Assembly (NCBI RefSeq): GCF_037646345.1
Contig: NZ_JBBEWR010000014.1
Coordinates: 73,197 to 137,196, forward strand
Source of the DNA: Ascidiimonas aurantiaca
GTDB lineage: Bacteria; Bacteroidota; Bacteroidia; Flavobacteriales; Flavobacteriaceae
Direction of reading: 5' to 3'
Length of the DNA: 64,000 nt
The notes beneath the pieces are model-generated. The model searched no databases, was not told where the DNA came from, and saw nothing but the letters and a program-made list of their open reading frames with translations. Each line of letters opens with the position of its first letter. Positions within the stretch are counted from its first letter, which is position 1. The position numbers and the translations under genes are program-made. Shown here in pieces: positions 52,391 through 60,899 of the stretch.

Positions 52391-52957
52391 TCAGCTTCTG
52401 CGTGGGCGTATTTTTCTATAGAAAAGAAAAACAAGAAAAAGAATACCTATTACCAGTATTACCGCCAAAACGGGTGTAAAAACAGAGGCTGTAGCTACCA
52501 CAGCCGAAGTACCGGTTTCTGCTGTAGAGACCAGAGGGTTTGCCAGGCCTCCTGTGGTGGCAGAAGACGTAAGCCGCGTAACTGATGTAGCACCTTTAAT
52601 GGCAGAAGCAGTACCTCCCCCAGCGATGATGGCAAGTGTCCAGGAAACGGTAGGGTCTAGATCTGCCATGGTAGATACCATTACCGCTGTTCCTGCTATA
52701 GCAGCCAGCGGTATGGCCAGGGTGTCCAGTAAATTGTCAAACCAGGGTATGTAATAAGCAAAGATCTCGAATACCATTGCTACTCCAAAAGTAATAACGG
52801 CTGTCGTACTGCCCAGCCAAAGCCAATTGGCATTAAGGGTCCAGAGGTCAAAGTAAGCGGCCAGACTCAACACAAAAAGTGGTAAAAATACCCGAAAACC
52901 CGAAGAAGCGGCAAGACCTATTCCTAAAAAAATACTTATAATTGTTTCTGAAGTCAT
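52391..52957 (-). CDS. DUF4126 family membrane protein
   Basis: A 188-residue protein with about five hydrophobic helices. It starts IISIFLGIGLAASSGFRVFLPLFVLSLAAYFD and ends with a strong helix (VLAVILVIGILFLVFLFYRK) and a basic tail. GGGTASAIKGATSVTRL matches DUF4126. The function of the family is unknown. It lies 44 bp upstream of kdsB on the same strand; whether they share a transcript is not clear. Confidence 0.8.
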   Translation of the reverse strand: MTSETIISIFLGIGLAASSGFRVFLPLFVLSLAAYFDLWTLNANWLWLGSTTAVITFGVAMVFEIFAYYIPWFDNLLDTLAIPLAAIAGTAVMVSTMADLDPTVSWTLAIIAGGGTASAIKGATSVTRLTSSATTGGLANPLVSTAETGTSAVVATASVFTPVLAVILVIGILFLVFLFYRKIRPRRS

Positions 52958-52988
52958 TATAAACAGCCCTTTCCTGCTAAGTTACTAT

Positions 52989-54416
52989 TTATTCGTCAAC
53001 AAAAAAATCACTCTTAAACCCTATTAAATACAGTTTACTGGTAGCCCGGGTAAGTGCCGTATATAACCACCTTAAGTATTCTTTATCGGTTGGGTCCTGT
53101 ACATAGGGCTGCTCTATAAAAACGGTATGCCATTGCCCTCCCTGTGATTTGTGACAGGTAATTGCGTATGAGAACTTTACCTGTAGGGCATTAAAAAAGG
53201 AATTGTTCTTCACTTTTAAGAATTTGCGGTATCCTGAACTCTCCCCTTCATAATCTTTCATGACTTCCTGGTAAAGGCGGTTACCGTCTTCATAGGATAA
53301 AGCCGGTGTTTCGGCCGTGAGAGTATCCAGAAGCAGTACAGTTTCAAAAGCAGGCTGATTGGGATAATCAACCATTCGCACTTTTACCTCTGCAAAGCGG
53401 AAACCGTATAGCTCTTTGAAGGCAAAAATTTCCAGTACTTCAATAATATCGCCATTGGCGATAAAACCCGCTTCAGAATTAGATTTTAACCAGAAATAAT
53501 TGTTCCTAACCACCATAAGATAATCTCCCGGTGCCAGTTCCTGATCAAGAAAAAGAATACGGCTCCGTATTTGTTGATTGTACTGATTGGCTCTTTTATT
53601 TGACCGTACGATAATGGCAGTTTCTTCTGTACCCAAAGTACTGTAAGCATCGGCAATGGCATCCTGTATTTCAGCACCGCTCATAAGCCTTATAATATCG
53701 TCAAAGCCTGAAAGCTGAAAACGAAAAATCTGTGAATACGTATTTTGAAGCTCTTTCCGAAGGTTGGTAGCATTGTATAAGATCCCGGAATCCTGAGCCT
53801 GACGCACCACCTCATCCAGTTCTGCATGTACCACATTTTTAGCGTACTGGAGTTCAAGGTTTGCTTCTTCCAGTGCCGGACTCAATGAGAGGTTCACCGG
53901 AGGTAATTGTGCCGTATCTCCAATAAAAATAAGTTTGCATTTATGTCCCGAATATACATACTGAATTAGATCATCCAGTAACGAGCCATTTTCAAAAAGC
54001 TTTGAATCACTTTGCCGATCTGAGATCATAGATGCTTCATCTATAATAAAAACCGTGTTTCGGTGTTTGTTGGGTTGTAAAACAAAACTTACACCTCCGT
54101 TTTTTTGCTTCTTAGGAAAATATATCTTTTTATGAATAGTAAAAGCGGTACGGCCCGAATAGCCTGCTATTACTTTTGCAGCACGACCGGTAGGGGCCAG
54201 CAAAACAGATTTCATGGTAGTTTTCCATAGATTGTTTACAATGGCTCCAATTATGGTAGTTTTCCCGGTTCCTGCAAAACCTTTTATTACGAACAGTGCA
54301 TCACTGCGATCAGAAAGTAAAAAATCTGCCAGCATTTGTAGCACTACATCTTGTTTTCGGGTAGGTTCATGCGGAAATTTATCAATAAGTATCTTGTAAA
54401 ATGTAGGTGCATTCAT
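52989..54416 (-). CDS. RecD/Dda-like superfamily 1 DNA helicase
   Basis: A 475-residue helicase read from MNAPTFYKILIDKFP at 54416; an earlier start at 54461 would add 15 residues. Motif I is GFAGTGKTTIIGA, motif Ia LLAPTGRAAKVI, motif II FIIDEASMI, motif III IFIGDTAQLPPV, motif V-VI region VKFSYAITCHKSQGGQW and YTALTRATSKLYLIG. The short form without RecBCD partners resembles phage Dda and RecD2-like enzymes. A role in DNA repair or recombination is likely. It lies 31 bp upstream of the DUF4126 gene. Confidence 0.9.
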   Translation of the reverse strand: MNAPTFYKILIDKFPHEPTRKQDVVLQMLADFLLSDRSDALFVIKGFAGTGKTTIIGAIVNNLWKTTMKSVLLAPTGRAAKVIAGYSGRTAFTIHKKIYFPKKQKNGGVSFVLQPNKHRNTVFIIDEASMISDRQSDSKLFENGSLLDDLIQYVYSGHKCKLIFIGDTAQLPPVNLSLSPALEEANLELQYAKNVVHAELDEVVRQAQDSGILYNATNLRKELQNTYSQIFRFQLSGFDDIIRLMSGAEIQDAIADAYSTLGTEETAIIVRSNKRANQYNQQIRSRILFLDQELAPGDYLMVVRNNYFWLKSNSEAGFIANGDIIEVLEIFAFKELYGFRFAEVKVRMVDYPNQPAFETVLLLDTLTAETPALSYEDGNRLYQEVMKDYEGESSGYRKFLKVKNNSFFNALQVKFSYAITCHKSQGGQWHTVFIEQPYVQDPTDKEYLRWLYTALTRATSKLYLIGFKSDFFVDE

Positions 54417-54487
54417 GAAGCTGTAATATGACTCAAAGTTAATGATGTTTTTTAAGGTCAAATAGTTTTAGCATTAAAAAAAAATTG

Positions 54488-54495
54488 TAGATTTG
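54488..54495 (+). promoter_or_regulatory. -7 promoter element for the 54531 operon
   Basis: TAGATTTG matches TAnnTTTG and is 35 bases before the ATG. The -33 element is not clear; a TTTTAG lies about 20 bases upstream. Confidence 0.4.
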
Positions 54496-54530
54496 CCTAA
54501 ACCACTATAATCTAATTCAAAATTACTCAA

Positions 54531-55181
54531 ATGAAAACAGCCATTCAGATCGTTCTTTGGTTACTCAGTTTTTTCTTTGCTTACATGATATATAAATCCG
54601 TTAGAGAGCCTATCGAATTTAAAAAAGTGAAACAGGAACGTTATGCAGCGGTAATTGCAAAACTAAAGGATATCAGGGATGCACAGGAAGCTTACAGAAA
54701 CGTTACCGGAAAATTTGCTAACGATTTTGAAAGCCTTGTCCGGTTTGTAGATACAGCAGATTTTACCATTACCCAACAGAGAGACTCCTCGTACATGGAG
54801 TTTGATAATGTATATAAAATTGATATGTTGAGAGAGGTAAAAATAATTGATACTCTGGGGTTTGTGCCGGTTAAAGATTCACTTTTTAAAAATTCTGACC
54901 GATATAAGACACTTATGAATGTTCCTTTTGCAGCAAACAATGAAAAGTTTGAAATGAAAGCCAACATTCTGGATAAAGAAGGATACAAAGCGGCCGTTTT
55001 CGAAGCCAAAGTAGCCAAAGATGTGGTTTTGTATGACCAACCTCAAAATCTCAGAAAGCAGGAAAACGAAATGGTCTCAGTTGATGAAGTAAACGGGCCT
55101 TTTATAATTGTAGGTTCCCTTTCTGAAGTAAGTACAAATGGTAACTGGCCAACCATTTATGACGCAAAAAAGAATCGTTAA
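54531..55181 (+). CDS. Membrane-anchored protein of unknown function
   Basis: A 216-residue protein with one N-terminal helix (IQIVLWLLSFFFAYMIY) followed by a basic, helical segment (KKVKQERYAAVIAKLKDIRDAQEAYRNVTGKF) and a soluble region of mixed strands. The N-terminal plan (single helix, then a long amphipathic helix ending in a YRxxxGxF motif) recalls pilin-like pseudopilins, but no prepilin cleavage site is present. It is conserved in Flavobacteria by impression only. It overlaps the DUF3822 gene by 23 bp and belongs to the same operon as rsmD. No function can be assigned. Confidence 0.75.
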   Translation: MKTAIQIVLWLLSFFFAYMIYKSVREPIEFKKVKQERYAAVIAKLKDIRDAQEAYRNVTGKFANDFESLVRFVDTADFTITQQRDSSYMEFDNVYKIDMLREVKIIDTLGFVPVKDSLFKNSDRYKTLMNVPFAANNEKFEMKANILDKEGYKAAVFEAKVAKDVVLYDQPQNLRKQENEMVSVDEVNGPFIIVGSLSEVSTNGNWPTIYDAKKNR

Positions 55182-55983
55182 AATACCCGACTTAACTAAC
55201 AATGAACTGTCCATTCAGGTAAGCTTGAGTGGACTTTCTTTTTGTATTCTTGATACACTATCAAAAAAGATCATTCACCGGGAACACCATTCTTTAGAAC
55301 AAAAATCGGGTCCCGAAGCATTACTGGGTCTTTTAAAAAGTACACTGGACACTTATCCGTTGGATGTTTTGAAAAGATTACACGTAACTCACAGTAATGA
55401 GCTTTCTGCTTTTGTACCCAAACCGCTCTTTAACAAAGATCACCTCTCAGACTATCTCAAGTTCAATATCAAAATACTGGAAAATGATGTAATATCATTT
55501 GATGAAATTGAGAACTCAGAGATCATTAATGTATATGTACCCTACATGAATGTAAACAACTATCTGTTTGATAGGTTTGGCCCCTTTGAGTACAAACACT
55601 CTGCTACACTGGTTACCACGCATTTTCTCAGGGAACGCTCAGAAAGTATTCCGGTGATGTATGCACATATGAATACCAACCATTTTGAGATTCTGGTGCT
55701 TAAAGATCGTAAACTGGTTTTTTTTAATTCTTTTGTCTATACCACTCCCGAAGATTTTATTTACTACCTCCTGTTTACAGCAGAACAATTAGATCTCAAT
55801 CCCGATACTTTTGAATTACGACTTTTTGGAGCCATTGACGAATCTGGCTCTACCTATGCATACGCCTATAAATATATTAGAAATGTATCTTTCTATGAGC
55901 CTGTTGAGAAGTATGCTCTGGATGACTCTGTAAAAGAAGAAGGAACACATTCTGATTTTGTAATGAGACAGGCATTTTCATGA
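55159..55983 (+). CDS. DUF3822 family protein
   Basis: A 274-residue protein read from MTQKRIVKIPDL at 55159; an in-frame ATG at 55138 would lengthen the overlap with the preceding gene. It has LSIQVSLSGLSFCILD, DYLKFNIKILENDVISFDEI and FIYYLLFTAEQLDLNPDTFELRLFGAI, a pattern of the actin-like (ASKHA) fold suggested for DUF3822. It is always or often next to rsmD in Bacteroidota; here its stop overlaps the rsmD start by four bases. Function unknown, perhaps linked to ribosome assembly by context. Confidence 0.82.
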   Translation: MTQKRIVKIPDLTNNELSIQVSLSGLSFCILDTLSKKIIHREHHSLEQKSGPEALLGLLKSTLDTYPLDVLKRLHVTHSNELSAFVPKPLFNKDHLSDYLKFNIKILENDVISFDEIENSEIINVYVPYMNVNNYLFDRFGPFEYKHSATLVTTHFLRERSESIPVMYAHMNTNHFEILVLKDRKLVFFNSFVYTTPEDFIYYLLFTAEQLDLNPDTFELRLFGAIDESGSTYAYAYKYIRNVSFYEPVEKYALDDSVKEEGTHSDFVMRQAFS

Positions 55984-56525
55984 GGATCATTTCAGGAAAA
56001 TACAGAGGAAAAAGGATCACAGCACCTTCCGGCCTGCCAGCACGCCCTACCACCGATTTTGCCAAAGAAGCACTCTTTAATATTTTAACTAATCACTACA
56101 GTTTTGAAGAGCTCTCCGTTCTTGATCTTTTTGCAGGTATTGGCAACATAAGTTATGAATTTGCCTCAAGAGGTTCACAGCAAATAACTGCGGTAGATAT
56201 ACATAACCGTTGTGTACAATTTATTGTAAAAACCAGTAAGGCCCTGGATATGCCCATATCTGCGATAAAAAGTGATGCTTTGAAATATCTTTCCAAAACA
56301 ACAGCTACCTATGATATAATTTTTGCAGATCCCCCTTATGATTTTGACAAAGAGCTTATGGGAAAAATCGTTACCCTGGTTTTTGAAAGACAGCTTTTAA
56401 AGAAAGACGGATATTTGATTCTTGAACATTCCAAACATACACAACTAAACGAAATAGCTAACTTCGCGTATGCCAGAAAGTACGGAGGGAGCATGTTCAG
56501 TTTCTTTGAAAACATCAAAAAATAA
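55980..56525 (+). CDS. rsmD: 16S rRNA (guanine(966)-N(2))-methyltransferase
   Basis: A 181-residue SAM-dependent methyltransferase. The start MRIISGKYRGKRITAPSGLPARPTTDFAKEALFNIL is typical. The SAM site is VLDLFAGIGNISYEFASRG, and the catalytic motif IIFADPPYDF has the DPPY of N6/N2 methylases. It methylates G966 of 16S rRNA in the 30S subunit. It is translationally coupled to the DUF3822 gene by an ATGA overlap and is followed directly by the 3' end of rnpB on the other strand. Confidence 0.95.
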   Translation: MRIISGKYRGKRITAPSGLPARPTTDFAKEALFNILTNHYSFEELSVLDLFAGIGNISYEFASRGSQQITAVDIHNRCVQFIVKTSKALDMPISAIKSDALKYLSKTTATYDIIFADPPYDFDKELMGKIVTLVFERQLLKKDGYLILEHSKHTQLNEIANFAYARKYGGSMFSFFENIKK

Positions 56526-56529
56526 AAAA

Positions 56530-56820
56530 GCAGGCCTGTAAGCCGGATTCTGTCGAGTCTTATCATTTATCTGGGATACCTGTTACCAGGCATCTCTAAC
56601 CGCCTACCCTCCGGCTTGAGCGTGCCACTCTCAAAGCGCCGGTTTACATGGCGTTGCACCGTGTAGAGTTTACCGATTTCACTACAGCATTACCTGTACA
56701 TACTTTCTGTTGCACTAGTCCTACCCGAAAAACGGGCGACGGGTGTTACCCGCTACACTGCACTTTGGTGTCCGGACTTTCCTCCTTTGCAAAAGCAAAA
56801 GCGATAAGACAGCCTGCCCT
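56530..56820 (-). ncRNA. rnpB: RNase P RNA, bacterial class A
   Basis: Read on the minus strand, the 5' part holds GAGGAAAGTCCGGACACC (56784 downward, the P4/J3-4 core). The middle has GCAACAGAAAGTA and GGTAAACTCTA. The 3' part holds GACAGAATCCGGCTTACAGG. The ends GCAGGCTGT and ACAGGCCTGC pair as P1. A TATCTTTG at 56829-56822 is a candidate -7 promoter box, placing the 5' end within a few bases of 56815-56820. It cleaves the 5' leader of pre-tRNAs. It lies tail to tail with rsmD. Confidence 0.95.
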
Positions 56821-56987
56821 GCAAAGATACAAAATATAATACGGGATAAATGTTTATGTATTCTTAATACTCTTCCCGGTTACATTGTTAATAACTACCC
56901 ATAAATTATACCCGGCCCCATTTTAATTATAGTATCAATTTTTATCTTTGCAACAGTACCTGTTCAATACATATCAAAAACGTATTA

Positions 56988-58751
56988 ATGGAGCATTTTA
57001 TAGTATCGGCCCGTAAATATCGTCCGCAAACTTTTAAAGATGTTGTGGGGCAACAGGCCATTACCAATACTTTATTAAATGCTATAGAAAGCAATCATCT
57101 TGCACAGGCCCTTCTGTTCTGCGGCCCCAGAGGCGTGGGGAAAACTACCTGCGCACGTATTCTCGCTAAAAAGATCAATGAGGACGGTACCCAAACACCC
57201 GATGAAGATTTTGCATTTAATATCTTTGAGTTGGATGCGGCCTCTAATAATTCAGTAGATGATATTCGAAGCCTTATAGATCAGGTACGCATACCTCCAC
57301 AAACCGGAAAGTTCAAAGTATATATCATTGACGAGGTGCATATGTTGAGCCAGGCAGCTTTTAATGCCTTTCTTAAAACCCTGGAAGAACCTCCCAAGCA
57401 TGCCATTTTTATCTTAGCAACTACCGAGAAGCACAAAATCATACCTACTATTCTTTCCCGATGCCAGATATTCGACTTTAAACGGATCACGATTAAGGAT
57501 GCAAAAGAGTACCTTGCCTATATTGCAAAACAACAGGGTATAGAAGCAGAAGATGATGCACTTCATATTATCGCGCAAAAAGCCGATGGCGCTATGAGAG
57601 ATGCTCTCTCTATTTTTGACCGGGTAGTAAGCTATTCGGGGAAACAACTCACCCGAAAAGCAGTTGCAGAAAACCTGAATGTACTCGATTATGATACCTT
57701 TCTGAGGGCCACAGATCTCATATTTGAGAATAATATCCCGCAATTACTGCTGGACTTTAACGAAACCCTCTCACACGGCTTTGACGGTCATCACTTTATT
57801 GCCGGGCTGGCCACTCATTTCAGAGATCTGATGGTTTGTAAAAACGAGGCCACACTTTCACTATTGGATGTAAGCTCAGAAACGGCCGAAAAATACAGAG
57901 AGCAGTCTAAAAAAGCAGATATTCCCATATTGCTAAAATGCATAGAGCTCGCCAATGAGTGCGACCTTAATTATAAGACCAGTAAAAACCAACGCCTGCT
58001 GGTTGAACTGTGCCTCATGCAACTTGCCTCCGTTACTTTTAACGGAGAAAAAAAAAATAGCAACGAGTACATAATCCCAAGTACCCATTTTACAGAAGTA
58101 CCCGTTTACCACACTACGACAAAACCTGCTGAAAATAGTCTGGAAGCAGCCGTAAAAACTCCTGAAACCCACACAGAAGAATACATACAAAAGCCTCAAC
58201 CCGTTGCCGTAAACGAGCCCGAGCCCATGTTTCCTTCAGAAAGCCGGTTTTCAGATACAACTAAAAAAGAGACCCCGCCTCTGGGTAAAAAAGTTTCAGG
58301 GCTTTCGCTCTCCAGTATCCGCGCCAAAAAAGAATTTGAGAAAAACAAGCGTGCTAACCATTCTGTACAAACAAAGAAGCTTCCGGAAGACACTTTTACT
58401 GAAGAAAAACTGGTGAATACCTGGGAATTGTATGTCGCCCAACTGGATAAGCAGGGGAAAAAGATCATGGCCTCCAACCTGTCTGCCGATACACCCAAAT
58501 TAAAAGAAAACCATATCATCTGGATCGAACTCCCCAATGAAACCATGAAAAAAGAGATTGAAAGGGAGAGTTATCCGCTAATGGAATATCTTAAAGACAC
58601 CCTTAACAATCACAAAATAGAGCTCGAGATCTCGGTTAATGAAACGACAGCCAAGAAATATGCGTTCACACCCATTGAAAAATATGAGAAGTTAAGAGAA
58701 AAAAACCCTCAAATAGACGTACTTCGCAAAACATTTGATCTGGATATATAA
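56988..58751 (+). CDS. dnaX: DNA polymerase III subunit gamma/tau
   Basis: A 587-residue clamp-loader ATPase. It has YRPQTFKDVVGQQAITNTL, Walker A FCGPRGVGKTTCARIL, Walker B IIDEVHMLS, and the sensor EEPPKHAIFILATTE. Between Walker A and ELDAASNNSVDDIR the zinc-binding module (three Cys) found in E. coli and Bacillus DnaX is lacking; the segment reads ILAKKINEDGTQTPDEDFAFNIF. The C-terminal tau part (about 370-587) is low-complexity then a folded end. It loads the sliding clamp and couples polymerases. A -7 box TATCTTTG lies at 56943-56950. Confidence 0.95.
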   Translation: MEHFIVSARKYRPQTFKDVVGQQAITNTLLNAIESNHLAQALLFCGPRGVGKTTCARILAKKINEDGTQTPDEDFAFNIFELDAASNNSVDDIRSLIDQVRIPPQTGKFKVYIIDEVHMLSQAAFNAFLKTLEEPPKHAIFILATTEKHKIIPTILSRCQIFDFKRITIKDAKEYLAYIAKQQGIEAEDDALHIIAQKADGAMRDALSIFDRVVSYSGKQLTRKAVAENLNVLDYDTFLRATDLIFENNIPQLLLDFNETLSHGFDGHHFIAGLATHFRDLMVCKNEATLSLLDVSSETAEKYREQSKKADIPILLKCIELANECDLNYKTSKNQRLLVELCLMQLASVTFNGEKKNSNEYIIPSTHFTEVPVYHTTTKPAENSLEAAVKTPETHTEEYIQKPQPVAVNEPEPMFPSESRFSDTTKKETPPLGKKVSGLSLSSIRAKKEFEKNKRANHSVQTKKLPEDTFTEEKLVNTWELYVAQLDKQGKKIMASNLSADTPKLKENHIIWIELPNETMKKEIERESYPLMEYLKDTLNNHKIELEISVNETTAKKYAFTPIEKYEKLREKNPQIDVLRKTFDLDI

Positions 58752-58801
58752 GCCGCCGTTTATCAAACCGTTTTTCAAGAAAGGTCATAAATTAAATTAA
58801 T

Positions 58802-59383
58802 ATGTTAGGATTAAAACTTCCCACCGACCCCAGATGGGTAAATATAGTAGAAAAGAACATAGAAGAAATATTGACAGATCACGCATGGTGTGAGCAAAAA
58901 GCAGCCAGCACTGCCATTTCTCTGATTGTTACCTACCCCGAGCATACAGAACTGGTAAAGGCCATGACCGCACTGGCAAAAGAAGAGATGAGCCATTTTA
59001 AAATGGTGCATGATAAAATACTGGCAAGGGGTTGGGTTTTAGGCAGAGAACGAAAAGATGAATATGTGCGTGCTTTAATGACCTTTTTCCCTAAGGGTGG
59101 TAACCGCACCACCATGTTGGTACATCGCTTACTATATGCTGCACTTATTGAAGCACGAAGCTGTGAGCGTTTCCGGTTGCTTTCTGAAAATATTGCCGAT
59201 AAAGAACTTGCAGATTTTTACCGGAGCCTCATGGCCAGTGAAGCCAACCACTACACCATGTTCCTTAAATTTGCCAGAGAGTATGGCAACCGGGAAGAGG
59301 TTGACAAAAAGTGGCAGGCCCTTTTAAGTTTTGAAGCAGAGCTTATGAAAGACCTGGGCAAAAAAGAAACCATGCATGGCTAA
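58802..59383 (+). CDS. miaE: tRNA-(ms2io6A)-hydroxylase
   Basis: A 193-residue ferritin-like diiron enzyme. The metal ligands are in ALAKEEMSHFKMVHDKI, EARSCERFRLL and MASEANHYTMFLKFAREYG (EXXH pairs). MiaE hydroxylates the isopentenyl group of 2-methylthio-N6-isopentenyladenosine at tRNA position 37. It lies 50 bp downstream of dnaX on the same strand and could share its transcript. Confidence 0.92.
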   Translation: MLGLKLPTDPRWVNIVEKNIEEILTDHAWCEQKAASTAISLIVTYPEHTELVKAMTALAKEEMSHFKMVHDKILARGWVLGRERKDEYVRALMTFFPKGGNRTTMLVHRLLYAALIEARSCERFRLLSENIADKELADFYRSLMASEANHYTMFLKFAREYGNREEVDKKWQALLSFEAELMKDLGKKETMHG

Positions 59384-59518
59384 TACGGAATATATTAGCA
59401 AAAGGCTAACCTTATTCCCTTAATTTTATCATAAAATTTACGGATTAGTTATGTTTTTCTTAACTATAACCCGTTATTTATTTTATCTTCGAAAAATTAT
59501 AAAATCAATCAAATACTT

Positions 59519-60886
59519 ATGAAGTCAAGAATCATTCTATTCTTCTTTTCGCTACTACTGGTTTCCTGTGGTAAAGAAAAAGAAGAAAAAGACTCTTCGG
59601 AGTTTCAGGTACCGGTAGATTACTATACCCTGGATAACGGATTAAAAGTCATTCTATCTCAGGATAAAACCGCACCTACAGCTATTGTTGCCGTGTATTA
59701 CAACATCGGATTCCGGATTGAGCCCAAAGACCGTACAGGGTTTGCACACCTTTTTGAACATATGATGTTCCAGGGTTCACAGAATCTGGGAAAAATGGAA
59801 TTTATTCAACTGGTACAAAAAAACGGAGGTGTCTTGAATGGCTCTACCCGTTTTGACTTTACCAATTACTTTGAGATCGTACCCTCTCATAAACTGGAAA
59901 CCATGTTATGGGCAGAAGCAGACCGTATGAAAGGGCTGGATATTACCCAGGAAAACCTTACCAACCAGCAGGGCGTGGTTAAAAATGAAGTAAAAGTAAA
60001 CGTACTGAACAGGCCTTACGGAGGTTTCCCCTGGCTGGACATGCCGCAATACGCCAATACCAACTGGTACAATGCACATAATTTTTATGGAGATCTCAAA
60101 GACCTCGATGCTGCTACCCTTGAAGATGTTTCTGCTTTTTTCAAAACTTACTATGCTCCCAATAATGCAGCTTTGGCCATAGTTGGTGATTTTGAGACTG
60201 AGCAGGCCAAAGAGTGGATACAAAAATACTTTGGGAATATCCCCGCTTCCGAACTACCGGAGCAACCCGATATTTCTGAACCAAAACAGGTAGAGCAAAA
60301 AGAATTTGTAAAAATAGATTCTCTGGCCAATAAACCTGCTATTGCATTAGCCTACCATATGCCGGAACGCAATACTCCCGAATATTATGCCATGGGGCTC
60401 CTGGATCAGATCCTTCTTCAGGGAGACAATAGTTTGTTAACGCAAAAACTGCGTAATGAAAAAGGATTTACTTCTTTCGTAGGAGGCGGCATCAACTATC
60501 TGGGTAATATGTTTAACTACAAAGGCCCCATGTTATGGATGTTTAACCTTACGTATGATGATGAATCTTCACGAGATGAGATCGTAGCTTCTGTAGATGA
60601 GGTTATTGAGGGTCTTTCACAAAATGGAGTTACTCAGGAAATGCTTGATAATGCACTTGTAAAAATACGTTCTAATCTGTATGATGAACTGGGAGGTACC
60701 TTTGGATTGGGACGTGCAGATCTCTTATGCAGTTTTGCCTTATTTGATGATAATCCCGCACGTATAAACGATCTTGAAAAAGAGTTTAAGAACATTACTC
60801 CGGAGATCATTAATAATACCATTAACGAGTATCTAAGGAAAACCAACCGAACTATACTCACGGTAAAACCATTGGCCAATCAATAA
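59519..60886 (+). CDS. M16 family zinc peptidase, catalytic member (lipoprotein)
   Basis: A 455-residue pitrilysin-type peptidase. A lipobox (LLLVSCGK) gives an anchored lipoprotein. The inverted zinc motif HXXEH is intact in GFAHLFEHMMFQGS, and the third ligand Glu lies in VVKNEVKVNV about 75 residues later. One N-terminal M16 and one C-terminal M16 domain are present. It is followed 13 bp later by an M16 gene without the zinc motif, so the two are expected to form an alpha/beta heterodimer as in mitochondrial processing peptidase. It degrades peptides in the periplasm. Confidence 0.93.
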   Translation: MKSRIILFFFSLLLVSCGKEKEEKDSSEFQVPVDYYTLDNGLKVILSQDKTAPTAIVAVYYNIGFRIEPKDRTGFAHLFEHMMFQGSQNLGKMEFIQLVQKNGGVLNGSTRFDFTNYFEIVPSHKLETMLWAEADRMKGLDITQENLTNQQGVVKNEVKVNVLNRPYGGFPWLDMPQYANTNWYNAHNFYGDLKDLDAATLEDVSAFFKTYYAPNNAALAIVGDFETEQAKEWIQKYFGNIPASELPEQPDISEPKQVEQKEFVKIDSLANKPAIALAYHMPERNTPEYYAMGLLDQILLQGDNSLLTQKLRNEKGFTSFVGGGINYLGNMFNYKGPMLWMFNLTYDDESSRDEIVASVDEVIEGLSQNGVTQEMLDNALVKIRSNLYDELGGTFGLGRADLLCSFALFDDNPARINDLEKEFKNITPEIINNTINEYLRKTNRTILTVKPLANQ

Positions 60887-60899
60887 AATAATTTGCATT

